Assembly: GCA_963971405.1 (NCBI GenBank)
Contig: OZ020484.1
Coordinates: forward strand, 22,506,001-22,570,000
Length of the DNA stretch: 64,000 nucleotides
Direction of reading: 5' to 3'
Source: Psococerastis gibbosa
Lineage: Eukaryota; Arthropoda; Insecta; Psocodea; Psocidae
Position numbers and translations under genes: made by a program
Shown here: positions 32,470-45,700 of the stretch, one piece after another
Layout of the letters: each line of letters starts with the position of its first letter
Position numbering within the stretch: position 1 is the first letter of the stretch
Notes under the pieces: model-generated
Seen by the model: only the letters and a program-made list of their open reading frames with translations
Databases searched by the model: none
What the model was told of the DNA's origin: nothing

Positions 32470-35400
32470 TCCTTGATTTGCCAATAACTGTTCTAACTGC
32501 AAAATGCTAATTTTTCAGAGCGTTCAAAAGTTTCTTCCGGTGGGTTTAATCTACCTATATGTATCTCCTATACTTCAGCCAAGAAATTTTCAATTTTTGT
32601 ATAGGCTTGCAGATAAGATAAGACGAATGGACGGAAAAAAAGAAATTTTGTGATGTAATAAAAAATTTATATTTTGCAGTTAAAATAGTTTGCAAATCAA
32701 TGAGCGATTTATACTTCAGTATAAATGGGAAAGTTAAAACGCACTTAAGTTGTTTCTTATCTTGGGTTCTTAAATAAGGCCATAACACGCTAAAGAGAGG
32801 ATTGTCATAAATAAGCAAAAATAAATATAGTTTTTCGTGGATAAAACCCCTTACTAGGAGCAAAGCCATGTATTGAATAAGGATCACATCTATTACAGTA
32901 GGTAATTAAAATTTATCGTCTGAAAATATTCGATTAAAAAGAAACAATAAGATATTGCAAACTACGAGGAAATATTTAAGTTGAGACCTTGGTTTGCCAT
33001 TGCCAATTATTTTAAACATTACATCAGTTACAAGTATTAAATTGGATTGTTTGCTACTTATTATTTACTAATTAATTAACTATTCACTTGCCCCAAGGGG
33101 CTACTAACCTACTAAGAACCTTTATATTGGCTTAAGGTTACGGTTTTCAATGCTCACCCAGCATAACCTTAGTGTGAAAGAATCTAAAGCAAGTCCAGTG
33201 ATAGCGAGCATTCGTCTGCTGTACAGCAGGCAAGGAATGTGCTGTTTTTATACAATTCGGGAATCAGGAATTATGACGGGAAGGGAAGTCACACATGAAG
33301 ACATGAATGCAAAAACTACATGTTGCCACATAAAGCAAATTTATTTGTAGCAGTGTCACTTTCATTCAAGCCTATGCATGCTACAATTTAACTCATGGTA
33401 TTATTTTTATAACAATGTTATCCTTTTCTGCCATTTGGCAATGAAAGCGCATAATTAAATAAACTGAAACTGCAGAAACATCAATGTGATGGCATTAAAA
33501 AATACACTCTAAATCGGAGCTAACCGGTTTCGGTGGCAACATAATAATAATAATTAATTATCCAATTATCATAAAACTGAAGAATGACAGCTTTTATACT
33601 AAGACTAGCAAGAGGATTGGGGTAGGAGGTAGCCCTAGTCTCTAGTTTTTACAACATGGAGAGAAATGGATTCAGGAAGATAATAGATCATTATTAGTAT
33701 ACCTACAGCACAGTTCAGTATCTATCTATCTATAGTTCTGAACCTAACCTAACAGCAGTAATTTTCGTACAGGAACTTTCCCTCCCTCCACTGTTGTCTA
33801 ACACTGACATATGCTTCGAATACAGGGATTTTTTTATAAAGTAAAAGAGTAGGTTGCACATTAGGCTACAGACAAATTGTTAAAAAATGGAAAAACGACT
33901 TGAAAACCCGCAGAGAATGAGACCAATAAAGCTATATTACGTGTAATTATTTTTAAAGGCATACAAAAGAGACTTGGGCAATAATTTCTTTACTACCGTA
34001 TGGTGGTTCATAAACACAGTTAATAAAGGTTAATTTTAATATCTAATAGAGCTTATTAAGGATAATTTTTATTACATATTTGTGACATCATAGCTGTGTC
34101 ATTGCAATATCTTCCTGGATCCATGATTATTAAGAAATTACTATTATTAGGAAACATGAATTAGCTCACGATTACTGCAACTAAGGAGTGCAAGAAACTT
34201 ATAATACTGAATATTACATTAACCAGTCATTTCTACTATATTACCTAGAAACCCCTATTCCATTTCCTATTATCGCTCATTATACAAACCCAATTGGATC
34301 AAGTGTCATCGCAAAATAGCAGCCCAACATCATTCAGAAAGATTGACCAAAGGCGCTTATTCCACCTACGTCAATAGTGCATAGTAAATGTGGTATTGAC
34401 GTGGTAGGAGACATTTTTAGACTGTCTTTAATGTCTGCTACCACGTCAATACCACATTTACTATGCACTATTGACGTATGTGGAATAAGCGCCGAAGCGT
34501 AACCCAACCACCAATCATGCCTTCTGGTCTGTTCCGCTACATCGCTCAAGAACAACAATGATTGGTGAAGCAATTTTATAATCTCGCTTTATATTATGTG
34601 AGGTTCTGGCAGGAAATAAAAAAGGTAGCAGGGAGAGCTGACATAACTCTTCGTCAAAGGCAGTAACTTTCAAAATGAAAGAAAAAAACATGCAGGACAG
34701 TAAGTAACATTGTTTTTTTAATGTCTCGGAAACTAAAAAGCGTTGTCACCATCTATACTAGTTTTAAATTTAAAATGGAGGCGGCAAATTTTGTGTTAAT
34801 GTTTCGAATACTGTAGAACACATTATTTTTGGCATACATATTTTTTGGAAAGTTTGCTATTTGACTTGAGCGGAGCATTTTTGCGTTAATTAATTAATTA
34901 ATTATTTAATGTAAAAAAATAAAAATACACTTCGAAACAATTCCACAAATATAATCACCGAAACAGCTGTCAGTTTTAATTGTATTTGTGAAATTGTTTG
35001 CTAAGTAGGTACACTATTTTATTTTTTAATTGAAGTCGAAGCCACTTGAGAAACCCTCACTTGGACAGTATTTTTAGCATAGTTTGTTACTTTGAGCACA
35101 TTCCATAACTTTTCGCCATCATCACAGTTTAGTTGATTGAGGCTTAAGAGAAATGTAATACAAACGTTGCGTTGCATTTGAATTTGAATTACGCATTTAC
35201 TTCATCAAGATACCCCACTCGCACAATTTAATTACAGCAGTAGTGACAGGTGACTTAAATAATAAGGCCCGGTCTCACCATGGCTTTACAAGTCTCGGTA
35301 ATGAATACAGCAAGGCACCGCCATGCATTTTGTAACACACATTTTAGGTCAAAAATAGTGGGAACTGTCCGAATCAAAAATTATGCCGTCTACACTTCAA

Positions 35401-36985
35401 AATAAAAAGTTATCGTGTTTTGTCGGAATTAAATATTCAATACCACAATCCATCAAGTCACTTCTTCCAAAATTATTTCCTCACTTTTTCGATATCTCTT
35501 ACCCTTTCCGAGATAATCCAGAAACACCTACCACCCTACATGCACTTTTTATAAAGTTTTCCAATGTACATCATAAAATCAAAGGCCATACAGACAAGTG
35601 AAGTGAAGGGAAGGTAAAATTTGCTTAATAGCCAAGGTGTCACGTTACTGTCTGCCAACCAAATTATTAATGAATGACGCAATTTTTTAGGTATATTATT
35701 AATAGCCTTTTTAATGAACCTCCCCAAAAACAAGCTGGCTTATACAAACATTAGAAGAGGCAATAGAATTGTCCCGCGTGGCATCTCCAATTATCGTTTA
35801 CGCAAGAAACCGTATCCAATGCGCAAGCTAAGTTTAGCCCTAGTTGTATTTTATTTTATACCTGTTACTAATCCAATTGAGCACAATACAACATTAGATA
35901 AAAGTCTGTAACAAACATCAATTTGTACCACGGCAATTTTATCAACCGACTTAAAATGAAGTCGGTAAAGCGTGCAAAATGAATAAATAGACAATGCACG
36001 GAAAGAAAGAACTAAAAAACTAAAAAAAGAAAGTCGAATTAATGCTAGGTTTGAGCGAGTAAAATAAACGCCAGTCTTTCAATATATGCAAAGGAATCAA
36101 AATTAACAGACGCAGTGGTGCAATGTTTGTTGGAGTTGCAAATTAATCGACGAAGTAACCTAATTTGATTCTTATTTTATGTTGCCAACATTAAAATTAT
36201 AAATTACAATGGTTGCGGCAAGGGAAAATCTCTTTGCTGCAGGAGGTTGGGCGATATCAAAAAACACCCATTGACCCATTAATTATAAGTGCCTTAAACA
36301 TAAACACCACTATCATCAACCACGCCATTGCAATGGCAAAAAAAACCCAAGTTTTACAATCTCATGTACATAAGACGGTCTGGAACTTCAACCTTTTCTC
36401 CATTTAAAAGTAACTTGTTCAATTAATGCATTATATAATTTACTGCAATATCTAGAATTATATTTACTTAACCACTTACTGTATGTACTCACACTGTACA
36501 GTATTAGGTTAGGTGGCAATGGTAACGGAATCTATTAAGAGGTGATTTCAACGGACCAAAAAGGAAGATCCAAATAAATTTGAAAATATCCTAATTGCTA
36601 GTTATGGAGAGCTAGGTGTCCCGTCCATTATATTGGTAGGAAATCTCGGACAGATTCTTAGTGATGTGAAAATCTCAACAAAGCTTAAGGTAAATCACAT
36701 CCACCGGGAGCCTATGATAGCTGAGGTAATCACAGTAAAAACCCATTACCTAGAGATTTTTAGTTTCAATATTTAACGTTTTCATAATTTACTCACTGGA
36801 TACTTGCCAAATTAACGACGAATTTAGTTAGGCATACTCTAAGTACATATTATGTATGTGTACGTAGAAGGAAAGCTCAAAAATATAATAATACAATAAA
36901 ATTGTGTTTTGTATCTTCTCCTCTATTAAATTCATAAAAGACATATATTTTCACTAAAAAGAATCTCGTTGCCCAGCGCGCTTAT
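32470..36985. other. Intergenic, AT-rich; one MITE, no gene recognised
   Basis: Apart from the foldback at 34352-34493 and a short TATC run near 33720-33735, I find no exon or protein family. Frames at 32555-32887, 35383-35601 and 36213-36407 show no recognisable motif. Confidence 0.35.
34352..34493. repeat. Foldback MITE, GGCG/ACGTCAAT family (copy 3)
   Basis: A nearly perfect palindrome. The left arm is GGCGCTTATTCCACCTACGT then CAATAGTGCATAGTAAATGT; the right arm repeats these in complement. The centre GACATTTTTAGACTGTCTTT, AATGTCTGC is shared with copy 2, but the arm segment after AATAGTG differs from copy 2 while agreeing with its own partner arm. Confidence 0.9.
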
Positions 36986-36996
36986 AGCAGTTTGCG

Positions 36997-36997
<1 letters not shown>

Positions 36998-37039
<42 letters not shown>
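36998..37039. repeat. Poly(A) tract
   Basis: About 40 consecutive A residues, followed about 95 bp later by a second A-rich run (37134-37170). It may be the tail of a retroposed sequence, but I cannot identify a source. Confidence 0.6.
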
Positions 37040-37677
37040 AATAGTGCACACTACACCAGCCCCATTAAAAACTACAGTATTGCAACACTTAAACATACAA
37101 CGCGTAAGCCCCAAAGGGCGTTGCGTTATGATTTAAAAAAAAAAAAAAATAAAAAAATAAAAAATAAAAAGAATCGGGATGCTAACAATTTAATTGTGTG
37201 CTTTGGAATCAGTTCCTAAAACACTACCGCTACATAGAATATTGCCAATATTGGTTAGTCAGATCTCCTTTTTCAACCGCGTCTGCCATTTTTCAATGCG
37301 TCACTTGAGGTTTATACTATTAGTCGAAATATGCTAGTGACGTCAAGCAATCCAAAAAGTAGATACATTCAAGAATGTTAGCAACAAAGTGAAGTATTCA
37401 AAAAACATTCCAACGTCAACCTCTAAATTCCCTGCACTGTCTTTTATAACGTATCTACGATACAGGCGACTCCGAATAGCAGTCTGCAAATTGAAATCTC
37501 CAGGACAATGTGACAACTTTCACCGTGACCCATATTACAATCGTCGTATAGTTGGAGTGGCCCATAACGTAAATGCGGTAAGAAAGGAGAATTTATGTAG
37601 CATTTCATATGGCTGTATCGGTTAGTGGGAGACTGAAAAGGAGAAAGGTAAGCTCCAGACGCGGCTTAAACGCAGCA

Positions 37678-40600
37678 CTATGACTGAAGAACATCAGTTT
37701 GAGGCTGGATAGGGAGAGCGTTCATGTTATCGGGGTGCAGACCACAAAGAGACTGCTCTAAAGGCCCCAAACCACTGAAGCCGTTTTGATACAGAACCGG
37801 AACAACTTCTGGAAGCGCTGCCAGCGTCTGGGCGATAGTTTGCTCATCCAACAAGTCCAAAATTCCATGATTTTGCGTCAACTTTTCTAATGACTTAACG
37901 TCATTATCAACAGCTTCTAATGCTCTCTCAAGTTCTTCAGTCTCTTGAAGAGTTGGCTCATACTCTTCTTTATCTCCTTTAAACCATAAGTTACCATTTT
38001 TAACTTGGAACAAATTTAGACTACCTGGGTGATGATACAACATGGTTTCGGCTGGGAATTATATTTGTTTAAATTGGTTTTTCTTTTTACTTTATATAGT
38101 ATCTCAATGTTACCACTTCACCATAGGATAGTGAGTAGCCCTTATAAATGTCAACATGTCAATGGATACAGTAGGGGTAGTCACATACCTGCGGTAATGT
38201 GGGGGAATGATGGGAAATTAAATTAACAGGTATATACTACCCTACCACGTTACGAACACATTCCATAATTCAAGTTTATTTCAATTCTCTCCCACTATAA
38301 AATTAATTATGCGTTATACACAATTCATTGTCATTAAGTGTGCAATTATACAATACAACAAATGTAATGATTTTTATCCTGAATGTGACGAATATGCCTT
38401 TTCTGCATTAAAAGAAGTAAGGCTAACGAATATCTTCGTAACGTAGTCGGGATATAAATAACCATAACGTACCGAGAAAAAATTGTTCGATGAAGCAGTA
38501 GTATCCGGAATGATAGGCCGTGGTCGTTCTGAAAGCGTTCTTCCAAACCTTTCGTCAAGATCTTCGGTCAATATCTTCAGTGGGACTGCGAAGACTTCTA
38601 AGATGATGAACGTTGATCAAAGAGGTCTCAGATCGTATAGGTGAACTCATCTTACGTCAGAACTGGAAGACTATAAGCCTACGCGACAACTAAATAGTAT
38701 GTTCAGATCAGCCAAAGATAGCAGGGACTCACTGACGTCAGCAGGTGTTTAAAGGATTCCATGTTCGTGTGGAGAAGGGCCCCAAACAGTTGTTGCTGAG
38801 CCTCCGAGATACAATCTTAAAAGTTTACGCAGTTCCACTCAAGATATCGACCGCAAATGTATTGGAAAACGCTTTCAGAAAGACCACGGCCTATCATTTT
38901 ATCATTCTACTGCTAGTGCTCCATCACGTAACTCCGACCGTGAAAACCTTTGTAAATATATCTAAAATTGTATATTTACTGTAGGCCTGTTTACCTATTA
39001 CGATTTATATCTCCCCTTAACTATAAAAGTGGGCCGCAATGCTAAAAATTCGCATAATGGAAAATAAAGACAATTTTCTTTAATCTTTTCACATTACCAT
39101 AGGTAGCCCTAATATATGATTCTGTAATAGAAATATTGAATAACTTTACGTATTTTATTACTACTATTATTTTGAAGGGCCTTGTAGTGCCAATGACCCA
39201 ATTAATTATTCGGACACAATTGATTTTCGCATGAATTTTGGCCGTTGGTACACTGGCACACGTCCTTTATGTCAACCCACATCGGCTACAAGCGGCAAGG
39301 GGCAATCTATAACATTTGCACATAGTAACAGTTGCCCGACTTAACAGAGTTCGGGGAATGAGTCTAATGCGAAAGTCAGCAAAGCAATAGAATAATATCA
39401 ACTTACCAGTAAATAGATCGTTAAAAGCGTCAGTTGGGATATGGTTCAGGACATTAGTGAAGTCATGCTCCTCCAACAGGCGAGATGCATGTGTAGCAAG
39501 AGAAGCTAGTTCAACGGAATCTATAGGAAGATCTTCACCCACCTCCACATCTTGTGATTCTATAAATAAAAAACAAAAGACTAGTCAGTCAAAAATCGCA
39601 AATTATAAAAAAACGCCATATTGCGGGAATATAACTACTAAAAGTGTTGATCAACCGTCATGCATGTTGGTTTTGCTTTTTGCGTGGTGTTTGGAATTAA
39701 CGAAACTAAGATTATTTTTTCTCTGCTGCTTTTAACTTTTATTCAAATCAAATCAAATCAAATATATATTTATCCCAATTTTTTCCAACAAGAGAAGTAT
39801 ACATAAAATGACAAAATTAATATTAACTTTAAATACGCTAAAATACTTAAATTATTTTACATTCAATACTTTACAAGGAATTATAACCAGCCCAACTGTG
39901 CTTCCACGTGCTAGGGCCGGTACAGCATTTCAGTTTAACTCCGATTTGTTACGACAGTGTGCAGGTACTGCATGTGTTACTTATGGAAAAGTGTATATGC
40001 TAGAAAAGAGTTAATAGAAAAATAAGTTTTGTTCTTTAAGTTGAGTAAAAAAATGTTGATGAAAATATATTTTTATTGTTCTACATGGAATAGTAAGTTT
40101 TCTAAATCTGTTTTTTTCTCATGAAGCCATAAGTTTAGTGGCAGTGCTCTCTTATTTGTGCTGCGCCTTTGAGGTTTTGGAAACGTATGAGTAGAGTTTT
40201 AGTGTATAACTGCCTTAGGTCCAGATTACGCGCCTCCTCAAAAAGTTCCTCCGATGAGTAGCGGCGAGGTTTCCGTAGCATAACCTTTAATATTAGTTTT
40301 TGTGTCTTTTCTAGTGGATTCAGAGCAACTTTTCTATCAGAGCCCCATGCAATTAAACCATAAGAAAGAATTGACTGTACGATTGCAAAATAGACTGTTA
40401 GAATATTATATATAGACATATAGAACATTATATATAGACAATTGGTAATATGTCACGGAGAATTTTGAATAAAATAAACAGTTTTTCTTAGTCTGTGTGA
40501 TAAAGTTCTAATGTGTTCCGTCCATTTAAGGTAGGGATCGATTTTAACACGCGTATAAGAAACAACGCTGAAATCGACGCCGCTCTCAACGGAGAAGACA

Positions 40601-42700
40601 TAGTAAGGTTCATTAAAGCACAACGATTAAGGTGGCTGGGACACGTTGTAAGGATGTCTGAAGAACGCATGCCACGAAAAATGTACAAAGCAAGCATGAC
40701 GGGAAGACGACTGCCAGGACGGCCAAGAAACCGCTGGAAGGACGAGTTAGAGAATGACCTTCGCGAGTTGGGAGTCTCCAGATGGTGGAGCGTTGTGCAA
40801 AACCGAGAAGAATGGAGGAGTGTTGTCGAGCAGGCCAAAGCCCACCAAGGGCTGTAGAGCCGGAAGAAGAAGAAGATCGATTTTAACACCAAGATAGGTT
40901 GTTTCATTAGCTTTTTGTACTTTTCCACAATTACAGATACCGTTTGTGCATTCGTGTATTGTCAGCTCCTCAATATTTATATTTGGGTCTTTTGTGGGGG
41001 AAAAAGTCATAAGATGTGTTTTACTTATGTTAAGTGTTAGTAGGTTTGAATCCAACCAAGATTTTACTAGCCTGAGACTTGCTTCAGCTGAGCTCAAAGC
41101 CTCTACCCAGTTGTTTCCATGAAAGAGAATGACAGTATCATCAGCGAAAGTAATAATTTTCCTCTTGATGGGGGAAAGCTGCCTAAGCTTTTCAATCAAG
41201 TTGTAAAACTGGGGACGGAGGTTAAGTATCTAGGGGTTAACCTAGACAAAGGACTTACCTGGAATCCCCATATTACAAAAACTATTAACCGAGCTAAACA
41301 ATTAATTTATGTTTGCAGACGGGCAATAGGCACAACGTGGGGAATCAGGCCTAAAATGGCAATGTGGATTTACACAATGGTCATTAGGCCGGTGATTACC
41401 TACGGAAGTGTGGTTTGGTGGACCAAGACTACACAGGTCACAGTGACAACCAAGTTGAATGGGCTCCAGAGGCTGGCCTGCCTCTGTATCACAGGAGCAA
41501 TGTCAACTTCACCAGGGGATGTCCTGAATACTCTATTGAACCTGCCAACCTTGGGAGTCTTCATTGAAGCACAGGCCAGGATGGGCGCCTATAGATTGGA
41601 GCTGGAAGGCTGCTGGAGAAGCAAAAGGTCAGGCCACTCCAATATTACCAAAAGCATATCGGAAGACACGCTTTTAATGCCGTCAGACCGAATGACACCC
41701 CTGCTCTCATTCAGCAAACCATTTAACACTAGAATTCCAGCTAGAGAAGAATGGAATGCTGAAGAACATCAAACAGGGGACAATGACCTAGTCTGGTATA
41801 CAGATGGGTCGAAAATGGAAAATGGGGCTGGAGGAGGAGTCTATGGGGAAACTGTAGACAAATCCATAGTCCTAAGCCTCGGCAAATATGCTACAGTCTT
41901 TCAGGCTGAGGTAGGGGCCATTATAAAATGCCTAGAGGAGTGTATGGAAATGGTATGCAAGGGCAAAACCATTATTATCTATACAGACTCGCAGGCAGCG
42001 ATTAAGGCTGTGGAGGCTATAAAGATCACATCAAAAATGGTGTGGCACTGCATCAACCTCCTAATAAAGGTGTGTCGGGAAAACTCAGTCTCGCTGATTT
42101 GGGTCCCGGCTCACTCGAACTTTGATGGGAATGAAAGAGCCGACGAGCTGGCTCGAAAAGGTGCAGAAACGCCATTCATTGGTGCAGAACCTAAGTATGG
42201 GATGGCTTATTGCCAGGCCCGTACTTCTGTACAAAAATGGGTGCAGAGAAAAACTTCAGAGGAATGGAAGAAAGTCCCGGAAAGCAGATTTGCTAAGAAG
42301 GTTATTCCGGGTCCTAGTAAAAAGCTCACCGATCAGCTTCTCTCTTTAAGTAGAGAGCAAGCTAGAAGGGTGGTTGGCACGCTTACGGGCCACGGCCACT
42401 TCAACAAACACATGCATAGGGTTGGCGTGAAAAACGACAGTAGATGCAGACTGTGTGAAGTTGAAGAAGAAACAGCTGAACACATTCTCTTTGAATGTGA
42501 AGCGCTGGGAAAAACTCGATACCAAACTCTTGGCCACCCTAGGTCTGAAGAGGAAACCATCCGATCTAATCCCATCACAAAAACACTAGAATTTATCAAA
42601 AAGACTGGTGTTATAAGATGGGCGTAGACGGCAAACGTGGAAGCAAAAGACCTTCTAGGTCGACGCTTATAGGAACTCAAACGAGTAGGCCCCACGAAGG

Positions 42701-42736
<36 letters not shown>

Positions 42737-45700
42737 CCACCACTGGCTAGATTGCAAAGAGGGTTTATATATAATTGAAACAAAACAGGGCCTAATATAG
42801 ATCCTTGGGGTACTGCGAAGGTGACTGTTAGAGAGTCACTTGTTTGGTCTGAAATGCTAACTTTTTGAGACCGGTTTGATAAATAACTATCAAACCATTT
42901 TAAGGGGGTTCCACGTATACCTGCATTTTCAAGTTTTTGGAGCATTATTTTGTGAGAAATTGTATCAAAAGCCTTGGCTAAGTCTAGGAATACTCCAATA
43001 ACTTTTTTATTTTCATCCATGTTGCTGATTATGCGGTCCGTTAAAGTAAGTAATGCATCGTTTCTGCTTACACCGGTTTTAAAACCAAATTGATTTTCGG
43101 AAATAATATTGAAGGGCTTAAAGAAATTTTCCACTCTTACTTTCATTGATTTTTCGAATATTTTACTGAAGGTACTTAAAAGTGAGATTGGTCTATAGCA
43201 ACTAACGTCAGTTTTTTCCCCCTTTTTAAATACTGGGCGAACAATGGCTTGCTTCAGTTTATCGGGAAACTTAGATTAACGAGGAAGGCCAGAATTTCTG
43301 ATATTTCTTCTTTAATGGCTTTGAGTAACTTTGTCTTAAAACCGTCCTCCCCTGGCGCACTCTCAGACTTAAGTCCCCTTATTATATTAATGATTTCATC
43401 CCCAGTAACAGGTGCTAGAAGGAGTGAGGAGTGAGGTAATGGATTTATTCTGCACAAAACAACGTGTTCAGATGTTTTCCCTTGACTCTGGTGGACCGTA
43501 CAGATTTGGATGGGTTCAGAGCACTTACCCCCAAAAATTTTGTTTTTATGTCCTAAGAATGGTTTCCGGTTTTGCAGACATCTATCATGGGATTTGTTAT
43601 CGTCCACTCTGTAACTTAAAACTATCATACAGGATGTCCCGATAATCTGGTCAGTGGCGGTAGAGTGGACCGTTTGGAGAATCAACCAATGGTCGTCAGC
43701 AACAGTGTTTCTTGTTTTCACCTATCATTTTGGGCACAAAAAATTAAACAATTTAACAAATATCCAAGCCCCACTCGGCAGGCCGTTAACATTAAACCAT
43801 GGGTTGATTGACCAAATGATCCCCGCTACCTCCCCGGGTTATTTAGCGTTCGCGGGACACCCTTCATAGTAGTATAGTACTTACCATCAACGTCACTTTT
43901 CGACATAACCAAAGTGTTCGAAGTCAAGCAAAGTCTTCTACTTTCTCCCTGAATTAAACTGGATTCAGATTCTGAAAATAAAATAATAATTTAAATTCCC
44001 TGCAGTGGCAAAAAACGTAAAAGTATTGATTGCATATATTCTAAACTAACCTACAACTATAAATAAACAACCAATCAAGAAATTTGTATCCTAACAGATT
44101 CCAGATCAGCTCTTCAAGCACTGTAATGGTCATTTCCAGGACCTTATCCCTTTCGTATGGAGGAAACAAGAGAGCTAATGAAAAATGTAATAAGCAAACA
44201 AAATAAGATAAGGATGCAATGGATCCCTGCTCACTGCGGTGTCTCTGGAAATGAAGTAGCTGATAGCATGGCAAAAGATGCGGCAGAAATGGCACCAATT
44301 CAAGAGCTCCAGTTTTCATTAACACACTGTAAGAATGCTGCTGACAGAGTCCTACTTCAAGAATGGATACAGAGATGGAGGGTTCCCCCCACTGGTAGAG
44401 CCCTGTACGCAATACAACCTAAGCCGGCTTCAGCAGTACAATATCGCGGGATAAACAGAAGCGTTGCATCCTTTGCTGCCAGAGCAAGAACAGGCCAGAT
44501 GCACCGTTTCCATCTAATCGAATCTGCAGTATGCCGTGCATGTGGTCTAGCTAATGAAACACACTGGAGCACATACTCCTGCAGTGCTCGGCCCCATGCA
44601 CACAACGGGAGAAACTACGCCGATCAAGTTGGACACAAGGAGGGCGGACATCAAATGATACTGTGTATGCCGAGCATGTGGACACTAACATCAAGGGCAT
44701 TTCTGAGACATCGGGCAGTGGGCATCACCTGAGCTGGAAGCCCTGTACTAAGAAGTAAGTACTAAAACGATAGGTACCTTTAGTTATGGAAGTAACATCT
44801 ATTGTTTCCTTCTTTTCTTTGGCAGCCTGACGCTTTCTCTTTCTACTTCTGCCAGCTCTACTTGAGGTATGCGGCGATCTATTTTTCTTTGCAGTAAAAG
44901 GTAATTTCTCATCAGGTTTCTCCCCCGAAACTTTCTTTGGCTTTTGGAAATTCAACTGCAAACAAAACATTTTTTTAATTTCCAAATAGCGCTTCTTGCC
45001 TTCTTTAAATGTCTCTTTTATCGAAGATTGGCGAAATAGCACTGGGTTAGCTTAAATTGAAGAGGGATTAGAGAACAGATGGTAAAATGGATGCAAACGA
45101 GATACAAACCCGAGTCTCTACCTTGCCAGTATGGTATAATGACCACTGCAACAAATCAGTCGCCGTCTATGTCTTCCCGTATTTTGTAATTCCTCTGCCT
45201 ACACAGGCTTTCTATAAAGTTACATAGGTATTCTGTACCTCAAATTGTTGTTATATGATTGATTTGCAGAGGGACCTAAAATCATTACTAATCAGAAAAT
45301 CTAGCAAGTAAGGGATTCATAGCTTCTAAGTTCTAACATGTATTTGTATATACAAACTATGTTCAGACTTTAACCTGCTTCACAAATTAACATGACAACT
45401 TACCCTATGTTTATTTTACGCCAGACCCACTCCCGCAACCGCCTGCTGTAAATGGGCCCTTAGGGCACCTCAGAGAATTCATTGTTAAATCATAGAACAC
45501 CTACACCAGTGCATTTGAAAATTTAAATTATTCCCTCAACAATTATAGAAACACACTGCTAGGCTGCATCTTAAGTTAGTTTGTTGAGTACTCGTATTAA
45601 TGGTTGTTGGAATCTGTTTGAGAGGGATATGAAAGTCTACTAACCTGCAGTCTTTGATGAAAAGCGCAAAATGCATGGTCGGTGGGTCTACCGAGAGCTG

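Larger units (their letters stand above)
39738..43721 (-). mobile_element. CR1/jockey-type LINE in INO80D intron, disrupted by two insertions
   Basis: Minus-strand pieces follow one non-LTR reverse transcriptase in order: EIINIIRGLKSESAPGEDGF (43.4 kb), FLDLAKAFDTISHKIMLQKL (42.97 kb), VPQGSILGPVLFQLYINPL, then FADDTVILFHGNNW (41.13 kb, the catalytic FADD) and the C-terminal IVQSILSYGLIAWG and PLEKTQKLILKVML (40.3 kb). The 3' end carries a (TTTGA)n run read on the minus strand at about 39745-39770. The element lies in the 39560-43884 intron in the same orientation as INO80D. It is split by the insertions at 40551-40874 and 41163-42731 and has further frameshifts. Confidence 0.85.

Noticed and set aside
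36992..37219. A frame encoding a poly-lysine run.
   Set aside because: It is the translation of a poly(A) tract.
37389..37625. A 78-codon plus-strand frame just beyond the INO80D stop.
   Set aside because: No recognisable motif. It probably lies in antisense to the INO80D 3' untranslated region.
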